Source of the DNA: JABDBE01 sp049585795
GTDB lineage: Bacteria > Acidobacteriota > Terriglobia > Terriglobales > Acidobacteriaceae
Reading direction: 5' to 3'
DNA: 64,000 nucleotides
Assembly (NCBI GenBank): GCA_049585795.1
Contig: JBAVAQ010000091.1
Coordinates: 174,027 to 238,026, forward strand
Part shown: positions 43,925 to 51,738 of the stretch, piece after piece
Layout: every line of letters starts with the position of its first letter
How positions within the stretch are numbered: position 1 is the stretch's first letter
Made by a program: the position numbers and the translations under genes
Notes under the pieces: model-generated
What the model was told of the DNA's origin: nothing
The model's input: the letters and a program-made list of their open reading frames with translations, nothing else
Databases searched by the model: none

Positions 43925-44287
43925 CTATCGGCTCCGCTTCTGGTTGCGTTTCAACAGCTCATCGATTCTGGCTGCGTACGTCTGCGAGCGGTCCAACTGA
44001 AAATACAACTCGGGTGGACGCCGCAGATGTAAACGCTCAGCCACTTCGCGGCGAATGAAACCAACCGCCGCCGTCAAACCTTCCAACGTGCGCTTGGCTT
44101 CTTCGTCATCGCCCTGCACAACCACGAAAATGCGCGCGGAACGCGAATCACTTCCCAGCTCCACACTGCTGACGCTGGCCAGCCCGATGCGAGGGTCGCC
44201 GAGCTCGCCCTCGACGATGGTCTCAATCTCCTCGCGCAGAGCCTCGCCCAGCCGTTCCCGATGATATTTGGCTCCGCGCTTTTCCAC
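43925..44287 (-). CDS. rbfA: Ribosome-binding factor A
   Basis: RbfA aids late 16S rRNA processing and 30S maturation, and is important in cold. The 120-residue KH-like protein shows YHRERLGEALREEIETIVEG, LGDPRIGLASVSSVELGSD, ARIFVVVQGDDEEA, and LRRPPELYFQLDRSQ with a basic C-terminus. It starts with GTG at 44287, with GAGGGG about 7 nt upstream. It lies 135 bp after the DUF503 gene and 9 bp before nrnA. Confidence 0.95.
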   Translation of the reverse strand: MEKRGAKYHRERLGEALREEIETIVEGELGDPRIGLASVSSVELGSDSRSARIFVVVQGDDEEAKRTLEGLTAAVGFIRREVAERLHLRRPPELYFQLDRSQTYAARIDELLKRNQKRSR

Positions 44288-44422
44288 TGCTTCCCCTCGG
44301 AGTAAAACGAATGAGAATATCAGAAAAACGGCGTTGCCGCGTCACTATCGACGACACTGTTAGGGTACTTTCGTGACCAGCGGAAAGTGCCGCAAATGGA
44401 AGGGATTACCGATCAGCGAGGA

Positions 44423-44710
44423 TTACAGGTATTCCAGAAACGAATCCGCAATATCGGCCCCGCCGTTGTTGGCGATGCGCGTGGCCTGACGTTCTACGTT
44501 CTTCATCAGGCCATCCAGATAGTCGCGCGAGTCGGAAATGCTGACCACGCCCAAGGTCGCGCGATTCCACAATCCGCTCGCGTCCAACTCGGCGACCGCG
44601 ACATTGAAGTGCGCCCGCAGCCGGTCTTTCAGGCTGCGCACAACTTGCCGCTTGTCTTTGAGCGATTGCGCCGCTTCGATACGCAGTTCAAGGGTGAGAA
44701 AGGCAATCAT
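44423..44710 (-). CDS. DUF503/YlxP-like protein
   Basis: The 95-residue protein belongs to the DUF503 (YlxP-like) family: IAFLTLELRIEAAQSLKDKR, then QVVRSLKDRLRAHFNVAVAE and LGVVSISDSRDYLDGLM. It is usually encoded between infB and rbfA in diverse bacteria, as here, suggesting a role in ribosome function, but its activity is unknown. The 72-bp gap to infB is filled by a stuttered inverted repeat. Confidence 0.9.
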   Translation of the reverse strand: MIAFLTLELRIEAAQSLKDKRQVVRSLKDRLRAHFNVAVAELDASGLWNRATLGVVSISDSRDYLDGLMKNVERQATRIANNGGADIADSFLEYL

Positions 44711-44711
44711 T

Positions 44712-44779
44712 GGGTCGTTGGTCGTTAGTCGTTCGCCGTTGGCAAACTAGCTACGCTGACGACTAACGACCAGCGACTG
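44712..44779. repeat. Stuttered inverted repeat, GTCGTT theme
   Basis: Arms 44712-44738 and 44755-44779 share a perfect 14-nt core, TGGTCGTTAGTCGT, when one is reverse-complemented. The first arm reads as successive 7-nt words GTCGTTG, GTCGTTA, GTCGTTC. It fills the gap between infB and the DUF503 gene inside the operon. The same word family occurs at 1216-1313. Confidence 0.8.
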
Positions 44780-44782
44780 CTT

Positions 44783-47671
44783 CTATGCGATCGCTTCCGC
44801 CGCAACCTTTTCAGTGGCGAAGGCTTCGATCACGTCGCCAACTTTGATGTCGCCGTAGTTTGCGATCGAGATGCCGCATTCCATGCCGTTGGTAACTTGG
44901 CTGGCGTCGTCCTTGAAACGGCGAAGCGATCCGACCTTCCCCTTGAAGACGACGGTGTTATCGCGCAGCAGCCGCACTTCAGAATCGCGCTTGATCAGCC
45001 CATCGATCACTGTGCAGCCAGCCACGGTACCTACCTTCGGAATGCGGAACGTCTCGCGCACTTCGGCCCGGCCCTGGTAGGTTTCTTTGATAGTCGGTTC
45101 AAGCAATCCAGTCATGGCTCGCTTGATCTCGTCCTGCAACTCGTAAATGATCGAGTGCAGCCGGATGTCGACTTTCTCCTGGTCCGCCAATTCCTGCGCC
45201 TTGCGTTCCGGACGCACGTTGAATCCGATGATGATGGCGTTCGAAGCCGAGGCCAGCAACACGTCGCTCTCAGTGATGGCGCCCACACCTGAGCGCAAAA
45301 CTTTGAGCCGCACCTTGTCGTTGGACAGCTTGGAGAGTAGATCGGTGAGTACCTCGACGGATCCGCCCACGTCACCCTTCAAAATAATGTTCAGTTCCTT
45401 TGTGCCCGCCGTCTTGATCTGTTCGGCCAGACCCTCGAGCGATACCCTTGAACTCTTGGCCAACGTGGCCTCGCGGGTCTTCTGTTCACGGTATTCGGAG
45501 ACGCCGCGCGCCTTATCGCGATCGGCGACGACTACGAACTGATCGCCCGCCTGGGGCAACCCTTCCATGCCGAGGATTTCGACCGGTGTCGAGGGCGGTG
45601 CTTCTTCGAGCGAGTTCCCGCGATCATCGAACATGGCGCGAATTTTTCCGTACACGTTGCCGACCACGAAGTTGTCGCCGTTGTGCAACGTGCCATTTTG
45701 CACCAGCACCGTGGCTACCGGTCCACGGCCGCGATCCAGTTTGGCTTCGAGCACCACGCCCTGCGCCGGACGTTCAGGCGTTGCCTTCAGTTCCTGCAGA
45801 TCGGCGACCAGGACGATCATTTCCATCAACAGGTTTAGGTTGGTTTTTTGTTTTGCCGAAACGTCGACGAATACGGTTGTACCGCCCCAATCTTCGGGCA
45901 TCAATCCCCGATCGCCCAGTTGTTTCTTGACGCGATCGGGTAGCGCACCGGGTTTGTCGATCTTATTGACTGCGACAATGATCGGAACTTCCGCCGCGTG
46001 CGCGTGATCGATCGCCTCGAGCGTTTGCGGCATAACCCCATCATCGGCAGCTACGACCAGAACGACGATATCCGTGGCTTTGGCCCCCCGAGAACGCATG
46101 CGGGTGAAAGCTTCGTGGCCGGGAGTGTCCAGAAATACAATCTGTCGGCCATAGGCCGGAGACTGCGGGTCTTGAACCGTGACTTTGTATGCCCCGATGT
46201 GTTGGGTGATGCCTCCCGCTTCGCCTCCGGCCACGTCGGTGGAACGAATCGAATCCAGCAGGGTGGTTTTACCGTGATCCACGTGGCCCATAATTGTGAC
46301 TACGGGCGGACGCTGCACACCTTCACTGGCCGTGCCTTCCTCGCCGGCAGCAGCGTCAGAAACTTCCTTGGCGGCTTGCTCTTCGAAGGTAATTACGTTC
46401 GTATCGGCTCCGAAGAAGCGCGCCATTTCACTGGCCAGCTCCGCATCCAGCGTCTGGTTGATGGTGGCAAATACACCGCGAGCCAATAAGCGGGCAATCA
46501 AATCCTTGGCCCGGATTCCAAGTTTTTCCGCCAGATCCTTAACGCTGATTCCTTCCGTAATCGTAATGCTGCGCGTGATGGGCTGCGGCTCATTCGAAAG
46601 CGACAGGCGCGGCGGCGGAACGAAGCCCTTCATTGGGCCTTCTTTTACCCCGCGCGGGACATAACGCTGGCCGGGCCGGCGCGCGGGCGCACCTGGACGG
46701 GCACCCGGGCGAGTCGTGCCCGGAGGAGGCAAACCTGGTCCAACTCCCAAGGGTCGCGTGCCCGTGGGCGATTGCCGCGTGGGATGCATCGGCCGACGTT
46801 CTCCCGGACGCAATGGAGGACGAGTTCCTGGAGCCGCTGTACCGCCGGGACGGGGGCGCTGAAAAATCGGCTGCCCCGGCACCGGACGTCCAGGAACCGG
46901 ACGCGCGCTGGCCCCAGCCTGCGCGCTGGGCGCGGCTGGCCTGGACGGCGCATGGTACACCGGACGAGGTCCTGTATGAGGGACGATCATGCGCGGTGAC
47001 GGGGTTTGCGGGCGCGACGGCGCAACTGGAGCTGGTCTCGCTGATGCCGAGGCGGGCGGCGGTGGCGCTGCAGGCGATAGCGGAACCGCAGAACTTGGAG
47101 CTGACGCTTGCGCCACCGGTGGCGCCGCAGCCGATGGACTGACCGGACGCGGAGGAGTCGGCATCGTTGGTGGTGTGACCACAGAAGCTGGCGGCCGAAC
47201 GACTGGCGGGGTTGGAACGGAAAAAGTTGGCCTGACGACCGGCTGTGGAACCACAACCCTCGGTGGCGGAGGCGCTACAGAAGCAGGCGGCGGAGGCGGA
47301 GCTTTCACGGTCGAAGCGGATGGCGCTAGCGTCGGTGAGGCTGCTGCCACAGGACGAATAGGAGGAGCGGCGGTTGGAACCTGTTGCTTGCGGATCGCAT
47401 TCAGAACGTCGCCGGGCCGGGAAATGTTGGATAGATCGATCTTAGTCTTAATCTCGTCGCCATCAGCGCGGCTGGGACGCGATGGTCTGGAGGCGGTATG
47501 GGCCTCGCCAGCGGCGCGCAAGTAGGCTCGCACCTTCTCCGCTTCATGCTCTTCCACGGAACTGGAGTGCGTCTTCTTCTCAGTGACGCCTACTTCGGGA
47601 AGTGCGTCGAGAATCGCTTTGCTTTTAACTTCCAGCTCCCTGGCCAGATCGTTGATTCGAATCTTGCTCAT
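44783..47671 (-). CDS. infB: Translation initiation factor IF-2
   Basis: IF-2 is the GTPase that positions initiator fMet-tRNA on the 30S subunit. The 962-residue protein has the N-terminal IF2N domain (SKIRINDLARELEVKSKAIL), a very long Pro/Ala/Arg-rich linker (about 80-350), a second IF2N-like domain (about 365-420), then the G domain with GHVDHGKTT near 460, DTPGHEAF near 510 and NKID near 565. Domains II, III and IV follow, ending with GDVIEAFATEKVAAEAIA. The Pro-rich linker is much longer than in enterobacterial forms and probably unstructured. The operon order nusA-infB-DUF503-rbfA is canonical. Confidence 0.97.
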   Translation of the reverse strand: MSKIRINDLARELEVKSKAILDALPEVGVTEKKTHSSSVEEHEAEKVRAYLRAAGEAHTASRPSRPSRADGDEIKTKIDLSNISRPGDVLNAIRKQQVPTAAPPIRPVAAASPTLAPSASTVKAPPPPPASVAPPPPRVVVPQPVVRPTFSVPTPPVVRPPASVVTPPTMPTPPRPVSPSAAAPPVAQASAPSSAVPLSPAAPPPPASASARPAPVAPSRPQTPSPRMIVPHTGPRPVYHAPSRPAAPSAQAGASARPVPGRPVPGQPIFQRPRPGGTAAPGTRPPLRPGERRPMHPTRQSPTGTRPLGVGPGLPPPGTTRPGARPGAPARRPGQRYVPRGVKEGPMKGFVPPPRLSLSNEPQPITRSITITEGISVKDLAEKLGIRAKDLIARLLARGVFATINQTLDAELASEMARFFGADTNVITFEEQAAKEVSDAAAGEEGTASEGVQRPPVVTIMGHVDHGKTTLLDSIRSTDVAGGEAGGITQHIGAYKVTVQDPQSPAYGRQIVFLDTPGHEAFTRMRSRGAKATDIVVLVVAADDGVMPQTLEAIDHAHAAEVPIIVAVNKIDKPGALPDRVKKQLGDRGLMPEDWGGTTVFVDVSAKQKTNLNLLMEMIVLVADLQELKATPERPAQGVVLEAKLDRGRGPVATVLVQNGTLHNGDNFVVGNVYGKIRAMFDDRGNSLEEAPPSTPVEILGMEGLPQAGDQFVVVADRDKARGVSEYREQKTREATLAKSSRVSLEGLAEQIKTAGTKELNIILKGDVGGSVEVLTDLLSKLSNDKVRLKVLRSGVGAITESDVLLASASNAIIIGFNVRPERKAQELADQEKVDIRLHSIIYELQDEIKRAMTGLLEPTIKETYQGRAEVRETFRIPKVGTVAGCTVIDGLIKRDSEVRLLRDNTVVFKGKVGSLRRFKDDASQVTNGMECGISIANYGDIKVGDVIEAFATEKVAAEAIA

Positions 47672-47780
47672 CCGCTCTTTCTTTCCTCCGGACTGTCCCG
47701 CTAAGTCTTCATATCAACCTCACGGTGTCGGCTTTCTGTTGAACGCTTCCACAACGCGCGCAGAGTGCGTAACGTTCTCA

Positions 47781-49289
47781 TTACTTATTACCTTCGGAAG
47801 AAGCAGGCTCCTCCGCCGGTTCCTGTGTGTGCTCTTCGCTTGCCGTTTCCGCCGGTTCGATCGGGATCGCGATCTCTGCGGTCTCGTCGCTGGCAACACC
47901 TTCCCCAGACGGATCAGAACTTGAAGCTTCTTGGCTGCCCTCGATCGAAGTCTCTTGACCCTCCGGCACTTCGACCGTAGCCTCACCCTCAGGCGCTGCC
48001 ACTTCACCACCTTCAAGGCTGGAAAAATAATTATTGACCGCCAGGCTGATTTTTTCCACCGTCTTCGGACCAATGCCCTCGATGGCCTCGAGTTGCTCCG
48101 GCGTCATGTCCGCCAAAGCTTCCACAGTGGTCACCCCGGCCGCGCTCAACTTCTCGATCAGTCCTTCGCCCAGTCCAGGCACGTCGGCCAACGGAGTCGA
48201 AGCAGGAGCCACCAACTGCGACATCTGCTGTTCGACTTCCTGGCGCTTCTCTTCCTCACTCTTGATATCAATCTTCCACCCTAGCAGCTTCGCTGCCAGG
48301 CGAACGTTCTGCCCTTTCTTGCCGATGGCAAGGGAAAGCTGGCTATCGTCCACCACCACTTCGAGATGTTTCTCGCTCCCCTCGAGCAGGCTCACCCGGC
48401 TGACTTTTGCGGGCTGCAACGCCTTCTCGGCGAAAGTTACAGCATCTTCGTGATATTCGATGATGTCAATCTTCTCGCCCCGCAGTTCGCGAATGATCGA
48501 CTGCACCCGCATACCCTTCATGCCAACGCAGGCGCCCACGGCATCGACGTCTTTGTCTTTCGACATCACGGCGATCTTGGTACGTTCGCCCGCCTCGCGC
48601 GCGATCGCTCGAATGACCACCGTCCCGTCGTAAATTTCTGGCACTTCTGTCTGGAACAAATGCTGCACCAGTTCGGGAGCAGCGCGCGAGACCACGACCG
48701 CCGGACCTTTCGAAGCTCTTTCCACTCGTGCAATGACTACACGAACCCGCTCGCCGATGGCGAACGACTCCAGCCGCGACTGCTCCTTGCGCGGCATGCG
48801 CGATTCGGCTTTCCCCAGATCGAAAATCACATCCGGACCTTCGATCCGCTTGACCGTCGCATTGACGATCTCACCCACGCGCCCGATGTACTCGTTGTAA
48901 ACGGTATCGCGCTCGGCTTCACGCACTTTCTGGAAAATCACCTGTTTCGCCAGCTGCGCTGCGATCCGCCCGAGGATCCCTTCGGTCACTTTAGGAATCT
49001 GCAGCTCGCCGCCGACTTCCACGCTGGGATCGACTTTCCTGGCATCATCGAGCGTGACCTGCAGAAGCGGATCTTCCACTTGCTCGGGAGCCTCGACTAC
49101 GGTTTTAACCGCAAACGCACGAATCTTGCCCGTGTCTTTGTCAAGCTGCGCGCGCAGATTTTCCTGCGTCTTGTAATACTTGCGCGTGGCGACAACGATG
49201 GCATCCTCCACCGCGGTGACGACAATCTGCGGGTCAATGCCCTTCTCTTTGCTGAGCGCGTCGATCGTGTTGTAAAGCTCGCTTGCCAT
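47781..49289 (-). CDS. nusA: Transcription termination/antitermination protein NusA
   Basis: NusA binds RNA polymerase and modulates pausing, termination and antitermination. The 502-residue protein shows the N-terminal domain (MASELYNTIDALSKEKGIDP), an S1 domain (VGEIVNATVKRIEGPDVIFD, about 135-200), two KH domains with a GACVGMKGMRVQSIIREL signature near 245-262 and the block LAIGKKGQNVRLAAKLLGW, and a helix-hairpin-helix region (VPGLGEGLIEKLSAAGVTT, EAIEGIGPKTVEKI). It ends with an acidic Glu/Ala/Pro-rich tail of about 75 residues, which many NusA proteins lack. It starts about 110 bp after rimP's stop across a stuttered repeat. Confidence 0.97.
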   Translation of the reverse strand: MASELYNTIDALSKEKGIDPQIVVTAVEDAIVVATRKYYKTQENLRAQLDKDTGKIRAFAVKTVVEAPEQVEDPLLQVTLDDARKVDPSVEVGGELQIPKVTEGILGRIAAQLAKQVIFQKVREAERDTVYNEYIGRVGEIVNATVKRIEGPDVIFDLGKAESRMPRKEQSRLESFAIGERVRVVIARVERASKGPAVVVSRAAPELVQHLFQTEVPEIYDGTVVIRAIAREAGERTKIAVMSKDKDVDAVGACVGMKGMRVQSIIRELRGEKIDIIEYHEDAVTFAEKALQPAKVSRVSLLEGSEKHLEVVVDDSQLSLAIGKKGQNVRLAAKLLGWKIDIKSEEEKRQEVEQQMSQLVAPASTPLADVPGLGEGLIEKLSAAGVTTVEALADMTPEQLEAIEGIGPKTVEKISLAVNNYFSSLEGGEVAAPEGEATVEVPEGQETSIEGSQEASSSDPSGEGVASDETAEIAIPIEPAETASEEHTQEPAEEPASSEGNK

Positions 49290-49298
49290 AGAAAACCA

Positions 49299-49402
49299 CT
49301 TAGTAATTCAGTAATTTTGTAATTCGGTAATCGAAAGCCGATGCCCCGCCGCTTTCGCTCTTCCAATTACCCAATTACCAAATTTGCCAATTACTCAATC
49401 CA
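49299..49402. repeat. Stuttered inverted repeat, GTAATT theme
   Basis: Arms (49299-49337 and 49351-49402) pair over 35-45 positions, sharing AGTAATT, AATTT, GTAATT and GGTAAT blocks. An inner stem, CGAAAGC / GCTTTCG (49332-49338 and 49351-49357), extends it. Period-8 to 9 GTAATT words make up both arms. It exactly fills the gap between the rimP stop and the nusA start. Confidence 0.82.
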
Positions 49403-49930
49403 CTAAAGCTCCGGTACCAGGTTGGCCTTCTCTACATTGGCCAACTCAATCTCCAAAGTCTGCGGCGCGGCCTCACCTGCACGCGCCTTCTTCCGCGACG
49501 CGCCCACTTCTAGACTCAAACGCCCTTCGTGAAAGCGCTGCAACCTGCCCTCGAAATGCTGGCTTCCATTCACAGGGTTTCGCGTTTTCAGCTTCACTCT
49601 GCTCCCCGTGAAGCGCTCGTAATCGGCTGGCCGCAGCAGCTTGCGATCCAACCCCGGAGAGGAAACCTCCAGCAAGTACGAGTTGCCAGGAATCACATCC
49701 TCCACGTCGAGGATGGTACCGACCTCGCGACTCAAATTCGCGCAATCCTCGTGGGTCACCCCACCAAGCTTGTCTTCGCCGGTCGCGCCAGGCTCGGGGA
49801 GCTTATCAATCACGATGCGAAGCATGCGCGCCTTGCCTCCGCCGCGCAATTCCACTTCAACCACCTCTAACCCGCTGCCGGTGGCCACTCGCTCCACAAT
49901 CGCGCGCACCTGATCGATCTCAAATCCCAT
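49403..49930 (-). CDS. rimP: Ribosome maturation factor RimP
   Basis: RimP is needed for 30S subunit maturation. The 175-residue protein has the two-domain RimP pattern: MGFEIDQVRAIVERVATGSG, the strand VVEVELRGGGKARMLRIVID, the block CANLSREVGTILDVEDVIPG, and SSPGLDRKLLRPADYERFTG near the middle, followed by an Sm-like C-terminal domain. It is the first gene of the operon leading to nusA and infB. No Shine-Dalgarno is visible; a structured leader with a terminator-like hairpin precedes it. Confidence 0.95.
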   Translation of the reverse strand: MGFEIDQVRAIVERVATGSGLEVVEVELRGGGKARMLRIVIDKLPEPGATGEDKLGGVTHEDCANLSREVGTILDVEDVIPGNSYLLEVSSPGLDRKLLRPADYERFTGSRVKLKTRNPVNGSQHFEGRLQRFHEGRLSLEVGASRKKARAGEAAPQTLEIELANVEKANLVPEL

Positions 49931-49955
49931 GAAACCAATAAGTTATCGGACTATT

Positions 49956-50015
49956 GCGGAGTTCCGAAAGCACCGCAAACTAAAAAGTGGGCTTGCGCCC
50001 ACTGGTGTGCTCCGC
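49956..50015 (-). promoter_or_regulatory. Structured leader with intrinsic terminator, rimP-nusA-infB operon
   Basis: On the minus strand a hairpin, AGTGGGC-GCAA-GCCCACT (50003-49986, GNRA-type loop), is followed by TTTTTA, the form of an intrinsic terminator, 26 nt or more before the rimP start. An outer stem encloses it: GCGGAG (50015-50010) pairs with CTCCGC (49961-49956), and CACC (50007-50004) with GGTG (49974-49971). This suggests an attenuator-type leader or an anti-terminated state. Confidence 0.7.
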
Positions 50016-50050
50016 CAAAATCTGGTACTACACAACAGTTTCCAAGCACC

Positions 50051-50079
50051 AATATACGCCGCTCGGAGCCAAAAGACAA
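50051..50079 (-). promoter_or_regulatory. Sigma-70-like promoter of the rimP operon
   Basis: Minus-strand TTGTCT (50079-50074) and TATATT (50056-50051) are 17 bp apart, matching the -35 and -10 consensus at 4 and 5 of 6 positions. Transcription would start near 50044, giving a leader of about 115 nt that contains the structured element. Confidence 0.6.
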
Positions 50080-50146
50080 ACGCGGCTGACCCCATTTTGC
50101 GGTCACTTCATTTTGTGTCCTGCCTAATGATAATCTTCTTGAGCCC

Positions 50147-51595
50147 ATGAAACATCTCACGCGTCGCCGCTTCGGTAAGACTTTGGCAGGGACAGCTGCA
50201 GCCGCCTTTGCCAGCGCCTCTTTCCCGCGAATTGTATTCGCACAAATGGCCACGGCAGAGCTGCTGCGATTCCCGCCGAACTTTCTCTGGGGCTGCGCGA
50301 CCGCTTCCTATCAGATTGAGGGCGCGGTGAAGGAAGACGGACGGAAGCCATCCGTCTGGGACACTTTTTCCCACACGCCGGGCAAGACTTTTCAGGGCGA
50401 AACCGGTGATGTCGCTGACGACTCCTACCATCTCTACAAAGAAGATGTGAAGCTGCTCAAAAACCTGGGCGTGAGCGGCTACCGCTTTTCCATTGCGTGG
50501 TCCCGCATCTTTCCGGACGGCACTGGCCAGCCGAATGAGAAAGGTCTTGCCTACTACCAGCGCGTAGTTGATGAACTGCTCAAAAACAATATTGCCCCAT
50601 ACATCACGCTTTTCCATTGGGACCTGCCGCAAGCTTTGCCCGGCGGCTGGCAGTCGCGCGACACTTCAAAAGCATTTGCCGATTATGCAGGATATGTTTC
50701 AAAGCAGCTTTCGGATCGGGTGGGCCACTTTTTCACCACTAATGAGTTCACATGCTTCACCGACCTGGGTTACAAGACCGGAAAGTTTGCGCCCGGCCTG
50801 AAGTTGCCGGATGCGCAAGTCAATCAGATTCGCCACAACGCCGTGCTCGCCCACGGCATGGCGGTGCAGGCGATTCGAGCCAACGCTAAGTCTGGAACCC
50901 AGATCGGCTTGGCCGAAAATGCCACGGTCTATGTGCCCGTAATTGAGACGCACGAGCAAATCGCGGCGGCGCGGACCGCGACTCGCGAGGGGAATGCTCC
51001 ATTTCTGACGGCCGTCATGGAAGGGAAATACACGGACGGCTACTTGCAGCGCGAGGGTGCGAACGCTCCCAAGGTCGAGCCCGGGGACATGAAGATTATC
51101 GGCAGCCCGCTCGACTTCGTCGGCCTCAATGTGTACACGCCGGAGTACGTGCAGGCTGACGCTTCCCCGGCCGGTTACGTGGTGGAAAAGCGTCCAGCTT
51201 CATTCCCGCGCATGGCCTCGGATTGGCTGTACATTGGCCCCGAAGTGATCTACTGGGCGGTTCGGAACGTCAGCGAGGTTTGGAAACCTCGGGCGCTCTA
51301 CATTACGGAGAACGGTTGCTCGTCGGACGATGTACTGACCGCTGACGGGCATGTAGAAGATACCGACCGCGTGATGTACCTGCGCAATCACCTCACCCAT
51401 CTGCATCGGGCGGCTTCCGAGGGCTACCCAATCAAGGGTTACTTTCTCTGGAGCCTGCTCGACAATTTCGAGTGGGCAGATGGTTACAGCAAACGCTTTG
51501 GGCTCCACTATGTCGACTTCAAAACCCAGGTGCGCACCCCTAAGCTCAGCGCCGAGTGGTACCGAGACGTAATCTCGCGAAACGCGGTGGAGTGA
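50147..51595 (+). CDS. Tat-exported GH1 beta-glucosidase-like enzyme
   Basis: The 482-residue glycoside hydrolase family 1 enzyme carries a Tat signal: MKHLTRRRFGKTLAGTAAAA with the RRRFGK twin-arginine motif, cleaved near FAQ. GH1 landmarks are FLWGCATASYQIEGA, YRFSIAWSRIFP, the acid/base Glu in FTTNEFTC (about 199), the nucleophile Glu in LYITENGCS (about 388), and the substrate-binding SLLDNFEWADGY. It probably hydrolyses beta-linked gluco- or galactosides in the periplasm. It is divergent from rimP; a weak GATAAT box at 50129 is the only promoter hint. Confidence 0.93.
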   Translation: MKHLTRRRFGKTLAGTAAAAFASASFPRIVFAQMATAELLRFPPNFLWGCATASYQIEGAVKEDGRKPSVWDTFSHTPGKTFQGETGDVADDSYHLYKEDVKLLKNLGVSGYRFSIAWSRIFPDGTGQPNEKGLAYYQRVVDELLKNNIAPYITLFHWDLPQALPGGWQSRDTSKAFADYAGYVSKQLSDRVGHFFTTNEFTCFTDLGYKTGKFAPGLKLPDAQVNQIRHNAVLAHGMAVQAIRANAKSGTQIGLAENATVYVPVIETHEQIAAARTATREGNAPFLTAVMEGKYTDGYLQREGANAPKVEPGDMKIIGSPLDFVGLNVYTPEYVQADASPAGYVVEKRPASFPRMASDWLYIGPEVIYWAVRNVSEVWKPRALYITENGCSSDDVLTADGHVEDTDRVMYLRNHLTHLHRAASEGYPIKGYFLWSLLDNFEWADGYSKRFGLHYVDFKTQVRTPKLSAEWYRDVISRNAVE

Positions 51596-51738
51596 TGGCG
51601 GCGCTTTTTCCTCAACCATCCAGGCCAGGCTCCGGCACCAGTGACACCTCGCCGGCTGAGGCCAGTCTGTAAAAGAAATGTAAATCTTTGTAGTGGCAGC
51701 AACCCCTGTGAAGAGTTCTCATCCTATCAATTTGAGTT

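Noticed and set aside
42959..44032. Open frame of 357 codons on the plus strand
   Set aside because: It is antisense to nrnA and rbfA, both unmistakable.
48366..49322. Open frame of 318 codons on the plus strand
   Set aside because: It is antisense to nusA; composition is that of a reversed coding strand.
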